Position numbers and translations under genes: made by a program. From positions 1 through 11,964 of the forward strand of contig CAJQQW010000347.1 of the NCBI GenBank assembly GCA_905480565.1: a DNA stretch of 11,964 nucleotides, given 5' to 3'. Positions 5,847 through 11,964 of the stretch are shown piece after piece (position 1 is the first letter of the stretch; each line of letters opens with the position of its first letter). The notes under the pieces were generated by a model that had not been told where the DNA came from, did not search any database, and saw nothing but the letters and a program-made list of their open reading frames with translations. This DNA is from an uncultured Halioglobus sp. Lineage in GTDB: Bacteria > Pseudomonadota > Gammaproteobacteria > Pseudomonadales > Halieaceae.

Positions 5847-6989
5847 ATGGACGTAGCAATAGTTGGAATCGGAATACATCCTTTCGGACGCACTCCCTCC
5901 CGCAGTGGTCTGCAGCAGGGCGCTTTTGCGGCCCGTCTGGCGCTGCAGGATGCAGGGGTTGAGTGGAAAGATATTCAGTTTGCTTTCGGTGGCAGCGCGA
6001 GTTCTGGTAGCGCGGATGCATTAGTGAACGAACTGGGTCTGACCGGCCTGCCCTTTATTAACGTGGCAAATGGCTGCGCAACGGGCGGCAGTTCACTGAT
6101 ATCCGCTTACAATGCGATCAAGTCCGGTGAGTATGATCTCGGTCTCGTCGCTGGTTTTGATAAGCATGACCGAGGTGCGTTTAACGCTGATCCGAAGGAA
6201 CTTGGACTTGGTGAATGGTACGGCGAGGTTGGCATGATGCTCACCACTCAGTTCTTCGCTATGAAGATTCAGAAGTATATGAATGATTACAATATCAGTG
6301 AAAATACCCTGGCGAAGGTGGCGCAGAAATCGTTTATCAATGGCTCAAGGAACCCTAATGCGTGGCGTACCGAGCCTATAGGTGTTGAGGAGATTGCCAA
6401 CTCCATGATGGTCAATAATCCGCTCACCAAGTTTATGTTTTGCTCGCCATCAGAAGGTGGCGTTGCGTTGATTCTGAGCAGTGCTGACAAGGCGCATACG
6501 TACACGGACACACCGGTGTATCTCAGGGGGGCCACGATGAAGTCTCGCCGTTTTGGATCGTTTGAAGTTTTTGCGCCTAGTCAGGCGCTGCAGCAAGTTG
6601 ATGGTCCAACCGTAGACGCGTCGAAGGCGGCTTTTGAAATGGCTGGCGTAGGACCAAGAGATATCGATGTGATGCAGCTTCAGGATACGGAAGTAGGCGC
6701 TGAAATCATGCATATGGCCGAGAACGGTTTCTGTGAGCACGGTGAACAGGAAGCACTGATACAGTCAGGTGAAACACGTATCGAGGGAAGCATGCCCATC
6801 AATACAGACGGCGGGTGCATAGCCAATGGAGAGCCTATTGGTGCATCTGGCTTGCGGCAGGTATATGAAAACGTCCTGCAGCTGCGTGGGCAGGCGGGTG
6901 ATCACCAGGTGCCTGATGATCCGAAGCTGGCCTATACCCATGTATACGGTGCGCCGGGAATCAGTGCGGTAACCATTCTGCAGCGCTAG
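5847..6989 (+). CDS. Thiolase-family protein (SCP2/lipid-transfer type), DUF35 partner
   Basis: 380-residue thiolase-fold protein of the SCP-x/lipid-transfer branch, acting on CoA thioesters. The opening VAIVGIGIHPFGR is typical. The nucleophile-position cysteine is kept as Cys77 in NGCATGGSS. The usual GHP motif of the second catalytic loop reads GEP (NTDGGCIANGEPIGASG, about 319-335), so Glu329 replaces the catalytic His. The final loop is HVYGAPG (365-371) instead of the Cys-containing CxG motif of ordinary thiolases, as in other SCP2-type members. The substitutions argue against a standard acetyl-CoA acyltransferase. A specialised retro-Claisen or retro-aldol cleavage with the DUF35 partner is plausible by analogy to BbsAB and Ltp2-ChsH2. 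The only upstream ribosome-binding site is a weak GAGAGAG, consistent with translation linked to the DUF35 gene. The substrate is unknown. Confidence 0.9.
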   Translation: MDVAIVGIGIHPFGRTPSRSGLQQGAFAARLALQDAGVEWKDIQFAFGGSASSGSADALVNELGLTGLPFINVANGCATGGSSLISAYNAIKSGEYDLGLVAGFDKHDRGAFNADPKELGLGEWYGEVGMMLTTQFFAMKIQKYMNDYNISENTLAKVAQKSFINGSRNPNAWRTEPIGVEEIANSMMVNNPLTKFMFCSPSEGGVALILSSADKAHTYTDTPVYLRGATMKSRRFGSFEVFAPSQALQQVDGPTVDASKAAFEMAGVGPRDIDVMQLQDTEVGAEIMHMAENGFCEHGEQEALIQSGETRIEGSMPINTDGGCIANGEPIGASGLRQVYENVLQLRGQAGDHQVPDDPKLAYTHVYGAPGISAVTILQR

Positions 6990-7010
6990 CGAAATAAACG
7001 AGGTTTTGCC

Positions 7011-8396
7011 ATGAACAAGAAAGTAAACCTGACGCCGGAACAAATTGCGGCGCGTGATCCGTCAGAGACCTTCCAGGATCTGCTGGACAAAGAGCGTGTA
7101 GATGTGCCGGCAGCTCTTAGAGAAAGTACTGATACCTATCTGGGATCTGAAGACATTTCAGTCGATCGTTATATTTCGCAGGAATTTTTCGATCGTGAAG
7201 TGGAGACTGTGTGGCGCAAGACGTGGCAGGTGGCCTGTCGGGAAAATAGGCTACGTAATTCCGGGGATTATTTTGTTTATGACATTGTTAACGACTCAAT
7301 TCTTCTAACCCGTACTGAAAAGGGCGAGCTAAAAGGTTACTACAATTCCTGCCTGCACCGTGGCCGGGCGCTGAAGCGTGGTTCTGGTATGGGGGCAGAA
7401 AATATTCGCTGTCCCTACCATGGTTGGACCTGGCAGCTTGATGGGAGTTTTGATCACGCTCCCTGTCAGTGGGATTTTCCCCATATGCAGCCCGATGAAA
7501 ACAAATTGCTTGAAGTAAAGGTGTCCGTATGGGGTGGCTGGGTATTTATCAATATGGACGAGAACTCTCCGTCACTGGAGGAGTATCTTGAGGTGTTGCC
7601 CGAGCACATGAACCAGTGGAAACATGAGCACAGATTCGTTGCACTGCACGTGGAGAAAGTGATCGCAGCAAACTGGAAAGTAGCGCTCGAAGCCTTTATC
7701 GAGTCTTATCACGCTATCGCTACTCATCCCCAGTTAATGCCATTTCAGGCGATTGATAATTCCCAATACGACGTATGGGGTGATCATGTCAGTCGCACTA
7801 TTACCGCTTATGGGGTGCCCAACCCCAGTCACGCTGATCAGTTCACCGAACAGGATTCTATGGACGCAATGATGAAGCTGGCGGGCAGTGACGAGCGGCC
7901 CGACGTGGGTTTAAACCAGACGGCCCGGGAGAAGCTGGCAGAAATTACTCTACCTGCTGTAAATGAGGCATCTGGAGAGGATTTTTCTGATCGGGCGACT
8001 ATGTCCGAACTAATGGATTCCACCCTTTATCTGCTATTCCCCAACTTTGCACCCTGGGCAGGACACGGGAATGTGATTAGCTACCGACACCGTCCCAATG
8101 GTGACGATGTTGATAGTTCTATCATGGACATTTTCGTCCTAGCTCGATACCCCGAGGGGACGGAGCCTCCACCAGACACCCCAACGCACCGCCTCGCTAT
8201 CGACGAGCCGTTTAGTGACGCAGCGGAGGTAATGGGAGAGGGCCTGTCAAATGTCTTCAATCAGGACGGGGCTAACTTGCCACAAGTACAGAGGGGTTTG
8301 AAAGCATCAAAGAAAGGGGCGGTAACTCTTGGCAATTATCAGGAAGTGCGCATTCGCCATTTCAATCAGACCTTGGAAAAGTATCTCAACGCTTGA
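7011..8396 (+). CDS. Rieske non-heme iron oxygenase, alpha (catalytic) subunit
   Basis: 461-residue aromatic-ring-hydroxylating oxygenase alpha subunit. The Rieske [2Fe-2S] site is Cys114-x-His116 (CLHRGRA) and Cys134-x2-His137 (CPYHGWTW). The mononuclear Fe(II) site in the C-terminal SRPBCC domain is Glu231-x2-His234-x4-His239 (ESYHAIATH), with Asp419 (FNQDGANLPQVQRGL) as the likely third ligand. The bridging acid between the two iron centres is Glu231, where naphthalene dioxygenase has Asp205. Glu at this place is known in carnitine-oxygenase-type enzymes. No beta subunit, ferredoxin or reductase gene is adjacent, so it is probably an alpha-only oligomer using electron carriers from elsewhere. 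The ribosome-binding site GAGG lies seven bases before the ATG, and the gap after the thiolase gene is 21 bases. It would hydroxylate, dihydroxylate or O/N-demethylate a pathway substrate; which one cannot be told. Confidence 0.93.
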   Translation: MNKKVNLTPEQIAARDPSETFQDLLDKERVDVPAALRESTDTYLGSEDISVDRYISQEFFDREVETVWRKTWQVACRENRLRNSGDYFVYDIVNDSILLTRTEKGELKGYYNSCLHRGRALKRGSGMGAENIRCPYHGWTWQLDGSFDHAPCQWDFPHMQPDENKLLEVKVSVWGGWVFINMDENSPSLEEYLEVLPEHMNQWKHEHRFVALHVEKVIAANWKVALEAFIESYHAIATHPQLMPFQAIDNSQYDVWGDHVSRTITAYGVPNPSHADQFTEQDSMDAMMKLAGSDERPDVGLNQTAREKLAEITLPAVNEASGEDFSDRATMSELMDSTLYLLFPNFAPWAGHGNVISYRHRPNGDDVDSSIMDIFVLARYPEGTEPPPDTPTHRLAIDEPFSDAAEVMGEGLSNVFNQDGANLPQVQRGLKASKKGAVTLGNYQEVRIRHFNQTLEKYLNA

Positions 8397-8408
8397 GTAA
8401 GACGAAAA

Positions 8409-9194
8409 ATGAATCAACTATCCGAATTGCTACAAAGTTTCTCCCTGCAGGGAAAGGTCGCCCTGGTTACTGGCGCTTCCAGCGGTTTTGGCTGTCATTT
8501 TGCGCCCTTGCTGGCAAAGGCTGGTGCCCAGGTGGTACTCGCGGCGCGGCGCACCGACCTGATACAACAGGAGGCCGATAAGATCGTAGCGGCTGGGGGC
8601 GAAGCGATAGCGGTGACCATGGATGTCACGGACAGTGCGAGCGTGGCTTCGGCTTTTGAGCAGGCGGAGACGCATTTTGGTGTGGTCACGGTACTGATAA
8701 ACAATGCCGGGATTACCATACCCAAGCTATTGTTGGATCAGGATGATGATGACTGGAATAGCGTCATCGCTACGAACCTCACGGGAGTTGCATACTGCAC
8801 GCGTGAGAGCGCGAAGCGTATGATTGCAGCTGCATCTGGCGGAAGCATTGTGAATATCGCTTCGATAACGGCCGACCGTGTGCAAAAAGCCCTGACGAAT
8901 TATTGCGCTTCAAAAGCCGGTGTAGTGCAGTTTACAAAGGCGGCGGCGCTAGAGTTTGCCCAGCATAATATACGGGTAAATGCACTTTGCCCCGGCTACT
9001 TTCAGACCCCGCTCAATCAGGAATGGTTTAAGACGGAAGATGGCCAGGCCTTGATCAGGCGAATCCCACAGCGTCGCACAGGGGAATTGCCTGAACTGGA
9101 CGGCCCACTCTTGTTGCTAGCATCTGATGCTGGTTCACTGATGACGGGCGCAGCAATCACTGTAGATGGCGGACACGTGCTCTCTGAGCTTTAG
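8409..9194 (+). CDS. Short-chain dehydrogenase/reductase, NADP-type classical SDR
   Basis: 261-residue classical SDR. TGASSGFG (21-28) is the cofactor turn, with Phe replacing the usual Ile. Arg47-Arg48 just after the second beta strand (LAARRTD) predict NADP(H). NNAG is at 98-101, Asn123 in ATNLTG, Ser152 in IASITADR, and Tyr165-x3-Lys169 in NYCASK form the catalytic tetrad. NALCPGYFQTPLN and TVDGGH complete the fold. It begins 12 bases after the Rieske gene with only a weak Shine-Dalgarno sequence, so coupling to upstream translation is likely. Its predicted cofactor differs from the NAD-type SDR at 973-1788, so the two may work in opposite redox directions; this is inference. Confidence 0.93.
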   Translation: MNQLSELLQSFSLQGKVALVTGASSGFGCHFAPLLAKAGAQVVLAARRTDLIQQEADKIVAAGGEAIAVTMDVTDSASVASAFEQAETHFGVVTVLINNAGITIPKLLLDQDDDDWNSVIATNLTGVAYCTRESAKRMIAAASGGSIVNIASITADRVQKALTNYCASKAGVVQFTKAAALEFAQHNIRVNALCPGYFQTPLNQEWFKTEDGQALIRRIPQRRTGELPELDGPLLLLASDAGSLMTGAAITVDGGHVLSEL

Positions 9195-9218
9195 CGCAGT
9201 ACAAACGATTTCCAGACT

Positions 9219-9224
9219 AAGGGG
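9219..9224 (+). promoter_or_regulatory. Ribosome-binding site supporting a TTG start
   Basis: AAGGGG ends eight bases before the TTG at 9233. The first in-frame ATG of the acyl-CoA synthetase lies more than 130 codons downstream, well inside the conserved domain, so the TTG with this site is the best-supported start. Confidence 0.6.
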
Positions 9225-9232
9225 TTTAAGCC

Positions 9233-10852
9233 TTGATTAACAATCCACTAAGCGAGGCGCGGATTGCCCGTGACGGCTCGCAATGGGCAAATCGGACGAT
9301 CGCCAGTGGTGCTTGGAAGAAAGCCGAGGAAACACCGGAAGATGTAGCAATCTATCTTGAAGGCGAAGCATCTATTACCTATGGTTCTATTGCTGTAGAA
9401 GCGCGACGACTGGCGACCGGCTTGCGCAAGCTGGGATTGGTGGCAGGCGATGTCATTAGTTTCCAATTACCCAATTGGCGTGAATCCGTGGTACTGGACA
9501 TAGCCGCTTCAGCACTGGGATTGATCGTGAATCCGGTTATACCGATCTACAGAGATAGAGAGCTGCGTTTTATTCTGGCTGACTGTAATGCCCGTCTTAT
9601 TTTCATACCGGAACAGTTCCGCAGTGCTGAATTCCCATCAATGATCGAGGCGTTGCGGCCCGCCTTGCCGCAGCTCGAATATGTTGTCACTGTGCGCGCC
9701 GAGGAAGATCATGATGGAATGCTGCGTTATGAGCACCTTGTGGACGAAGAGCCGATCGATTTGGCGGAGTTGCCAGAGGTCGACCCCAACAGTATCAAGT
9801 GCATTCTTTACACCTCCGGCACTACCGGGACACCAAAAGCCGTTCTCCACAGCCATAATACTCTGGCTCGTGTGATACAGAACTCGCTGGATCACTGGAA
9901 AATGGATCACAGCGATATTATGTTAATGCCGTCGCCTGTCACTCATATCACTGGCTACGGGTCCGGTATGGTACTGCCTTTTGTGACACCGGTGAAGTCA
10001 GCCTTGATGTCGCGTTGGGATGCTGATGCCGCTGTGGCTTTTATTAATGAGGTTGGAGCCACTGCGAGCGTCGGAGCGACCCCCTTTCTTGTTGAACTTG
10101 TTGCGGCAGCGAAAAGGAATGACACGAGGCTGCCGAGCATGCGGCTATTTGCCTGTGGGGGGGCGGCGGTTCCACATCAGGTGATCAACAGTGCCTGGGA
10201 TGGCCTTGAGAATTGCTGTGCATTTCGCGTCTACGGAAGTACCGAAACACCCGTTATTACCCAGGGGTTTGTTGACGTAAGCCAACAAGAATTGGCGGCC
10301 ACTACCGATGGCATGATCTATGGATACGATGTCAAGATTCTCGATGAGAACGGTATCGAAGTGGGGGCCGAGACCGACGGCGAGATTGTTGCTCGCGGCG
10401 CAGGGATGATGCTGGGTTACGCGGATCCGGCGCAAAATCGCGATGCGCATGACGAACAGGGTTATTTCTATACGGGGGATATCGGCAGGCGCACCAATGA
10501 CAACGCAATTCTGATCACAGACCGAAAAAAGGACATCATCATACGTGGTGGTGAGAACATCAGTGCCAAGGAAGTGGAGGATGTACTCCACGATCATCCC
10601 GGCATTCATGAGGCGGCCGTTGTTGCTATGCCGCACAAGCGTCTCGGGGAGGGCGTTTGTGCTTTTGTAGTGGCCGATAATGATGTAGATGTCGACGCGG
10701 TGACAGAGTTTGCCGACAAGGCTCAGCTGGCTAAACAAAAGATTCCACAACGTATCGAATTTGTAAGCAATTTGCCACGCACCGCTAGCGGTAAAGTTCG
10801 GAAGGACGTACTCCGGCGACAGATCAGGACAATACTGGAGGATACCGTCTAA
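9233..10852 (+). CDS. AMP-forming acyl-CoA synthetase (ANL superfamily)
   Basis: 539-residue adenylate-forming enzyme that activates a carboxylic acid as acyl-AMP and transfers it to CoA. Signature motifs in order: YTSGTTGTPKAV (P-loop, 193-204), YGSTE (334-338), YTGD (413-416, ribose-binding Asp416), the hinge RKKDIIIRGGENISAKEVED (431-450), and the catalytic Lys521 in PRTASGKVRK. Length and order are normal for medium-chain or aromatic-acid-type CoA ligases. It starts with TTG, and the N-terminal sequence WANRTIASGAWKKAEETPEDVA is family-like, which supports that start. Its stop overlaps the next gene's ATG by one base (TAATG). It would feed CoA esters to the DUF35-thiolase pair. Substrate specificity is not readable by eye. 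Confidence 0.94.
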   Translation: MINNPLSEARIARDGSQWANRTIASGAWKKAEETPEDVAIYLEGEASITYGSIAVEARRLATGLRKLGLVAGDVISFQLPNWRESVVLDIAASALGLIVNPVIPIYRDRELRFILADCNARLIFIPEQFRSAEFPSMIEALRPALPQLEYVVTVRAEEDHDGMLRYEHLVDEEPIDLAELPEVDPNSIKCILYTSGTTGTPKAVLHSHNTLARVIQNSLDHWKMDHSDIMLMPSPVTHITGYGSGMVLPFVTPVKSALMSRWDADAAVAFINEVGATASVGATPFLVELVAAAKRNDTRLPSMRLFACGGAAVPHQVINSAWDGLENCCAFRVYGSTETPVITQGFVDVSQQELAATTDGMIYGYDVKILDENGIEVGAETDGEIVARGAGMMLGYADPAQNRDAHDEQGYFYTGDIGRRTNDNAILITDRKKDIIIRGGENISAKEVEDVLHDHPGIHEAAVVAMPHKRLGEGVCAFVVADNDVDVDAVTEFADKAQLAKQKIPQRIEFVSNLPRTASGKVRKDVLRRQIRTILEDTV

Positions 10853-11781
10853 TGACCCGATTCAGTCGGCGCTCTGATGCGGAGCAGGTCAGCGAGGGTC
10901 TAGACTTGTCCGGGAAAAATGCGCTCGTGACTGGCGCGAACACCGGCCTAGGCCAGGAAACCGCGAGAGTTTTGGCACTGCGCGGAGCGCATGTGACCAT
11001 GGCCTGCCGAAACCAAGCCAAGGCGCAGCAGGCGAAGCAGGAGATAGTCGACTCCTCCGCGGGTAAAATCCTAGAAGCACAGCTTGATTTTCTCGAACTT
11101 GATCTGAATTCACTCGCGGCGGTTCGCAAGTCGGCCGAGGTATTTAAAGAGTGGCAGCGTCCACTGCATCTACTGATTAACAACGCCGGCATCATGATAC
11201 CCATGGAGCGTCGAACAGATGATGGGTTTGAGGCGCACATGGGCATTAATCACCTGGGCCACTTTCTCTTTACCAACCTGCTTCTCGACCCCTTATTGGC
11301 AGCAAAGGGCGCGCGCGTGATAATGGTTTCCTCTTCAGCTATGGGAATGGCAACGCTTACACCGCAGCTTCGAGATCTTAATTGGGAGTCGCGGAAGTTT
11401 AGCGGCTTCCGCTCCTATGGTGATTCGAAGTTAATGAATCTGATGTTCTCTAATGAGTTTAATCGACGGTATGCCGGGGAAGGCATTGTTGCCAATGCTT
11501 TGCATCCCGGAGTGATTGCGACAGAGCTTGCTCGTGATCAATCGATTCCATTTATGTTGCTTGGCATATTCATGTTGCCGTTTATGAAAACGGTCCCACG
11601 TGGCGCGGCCACTTCGGTGTATGCAGCTACCAGTCCCGACTACGAACACCGCGGCGGACTATTTTTTAGCGATTGTCGCGAAAGAAAGATGTTACAGAAG
11701 ATCGCGCAAGACGAGGATGCCTGCGCGGCGCTGTGGCAGCGTAGTTGTCAAATGACAGATTTCGCCGATAACAGATCGTAG
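10852..11781 (+). CDS. SDR of the retinol dehydrogenase / WWOX-like type
   Basis: 309-residue SDR with a longer N-terminus and internal insert, resembling retinol-dehydrogenase, protochlorophyllide-reductase-like and WWOX-type members. TGANTGLG (27-34) is the cofactor turn. Arg53 in ACRNQ is typical for NADP(H) in this group. NNAG (110-113) is followed by INHLGHF (132-138); SSS (160-162) carries the catalytic Ser, and Tyr189-x3-Lys193 (YGDSK) completes the active site. LHPGV follows at 217-221. A hydrophobic stretch at about 232-245 (IPFMLLGIFMLPF) could form a substrate lid or touch the membrane. Its ATG overlaps the synthetase stop in TAATG, which indicates translational coupling. Members often act on hydrophobic, polyene or ring alcohols and aldehydes. 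Pairing with carotenoid-type oxygenases is suggestive, but substrate assignment is inference. Confidence 0.92.
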   Translation: MTRFSRRSDAEQVSEGLDLSGKNALVTGANTGLGQETARVLALRGAHVTMACRNQAKAQQAKQEIVDSSAGKILEAQLDFLELDLNSLAAVRKSAEVFKEWQRPLHLLINNAGIMIPMERRTDDGFEAHMGINHLGHFLFTNLLLDPLLAAKGARVIMVSSSAMGMATLTPQLRDLNWESRKFSGFRSYGDSKLMNLMFSNEFNRRYAGEGIVANALHPGVIATELARDQSIPFMLLGIFMLPFMKTVPRGAATSVYAATSPDYEHRGGLFFSDCRERKMLQKIAQDEDACAALWQRSCQMTDFADNRS

Positions 11782-11839
11782 CGGGTAAATCGCCCATAGA
11801 CGTTTTCTTCACTTTCCACGAAAAAAGGTAATTTTGAAC

Positions 11840-11964
11840 ATGTCGACACTCGCAGGGAAAACAGCAGTGATATTGGGTGCTTCCGGCACGGCAAACTTCG
11901 GCACCGCTATTGCTCGACGGTTAGCGGCGGAAGGCGCAAATACGGTTGTTTCTGCGCGGCGGAA
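11840..11964 (+). CDS. SDR family protein, start only (truncated by the window end)
   Basis: 41 codons of a further short-chain dehydrogenase. MSTLAGKTAVILGAS leads into an N-terminal Rossmann strand and turn, followed by IARRLAAEGANTVVSARR, whose Arg-Arg after strand two suggests NADP(H). The glycine-rich turn reads GASGTANFG rather than the classical TGxxxGxG, a variant spacing to keep in mind when classifying it. AAGG lies 11 bases before the ATG. The gap to the preceding SDR gene is 58 bases with no visible terminator, so it probably belongs to the same operon. The rest is outside the window. Confidence 0.8.
   Translation, partial: MSTLAGKTAVILGASGTANFGTAIARRLAAEGANTVVSARR

Noticed and set aside
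10145..10750. 201-codon minus-strand frame opposite the acyl-CoA synthetase
   Set aside because: It lies entirely within the conserved C-terminal half of a clear adenylate-forming enzyme and has no motif of its own.

Overview
The window is a protein-coding stretch of a bacterial chromosome with moderate GC, short intergenic gaps, ATG/GTG/TTG starts and good Shine-Dalgarno sites. Gene content and protein style resemble marine gammaproteobacteria such as the Halieaceae/Spongiibacteraceae (OM60/NOR5-like) group. That placement is an impression, because no rRNA or marker gene is present. No tRNA, rRNA, CRISPR array, insertion sequence or integrase gene was seen, and no stretch over 300 bases lacks a gene.

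Layout. Bases 1-873 (+) hold the 3' part of a zinc-independent MDR-type NAD(P)H oxidoreductase cut by the window edge. It converges on a two-gene minus-strand unit: a SnoaL/NTF2-fold protein (2301-1873) followed by an NAD-type short-chain dehydrogenase (1788-973). A 162-bp divergent spacer (2302-2463) separates this unit from a long plus-strand operon that runs off the right edge. The spacer holds a candidate extended -10 promoter and two 6-6-6 inverted repeats. The operon order is: carotenoid oxygenase 1, carotenoid oxygenase 2 (tandem paralogues), DUF35 zinc-ribbon/OB-fold protein, SCP2-type thiolase homologue, Rieske oxygenase alpha subunit, SDR, acyl-CoA synthetase, SDR of the retinol dehydrogenase type, and the start of a fourth SDR.

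How the genes may work together (inference). This looks like a catabolic island for a hydrophobic aromatic or terpenoid compound. Fe(II) carotenoid/stilbene-type dioxygenases could split a C=C bond to carbonyl products, and SDRs would adjust alcohol/carbonyl oxidation state. The acyl-CoA synthetase would activate an acid, the MDR enzyme could reduce an enone or handle an alpha,beta-unsaturated intermediate, and the Rieske enzyme would oxygenate. The DUF35-thiolase pair would then cleave a CoA-bound intermediate. The combination of a tandem carotenoid-oxygenase pair with a DUF35-thiolase pair, a Rieske oxygenase and a CoA ligase in one operon is the most interesting feature. I do not recognise it as a named pathway, and the substrate cannot be read from the sequence.
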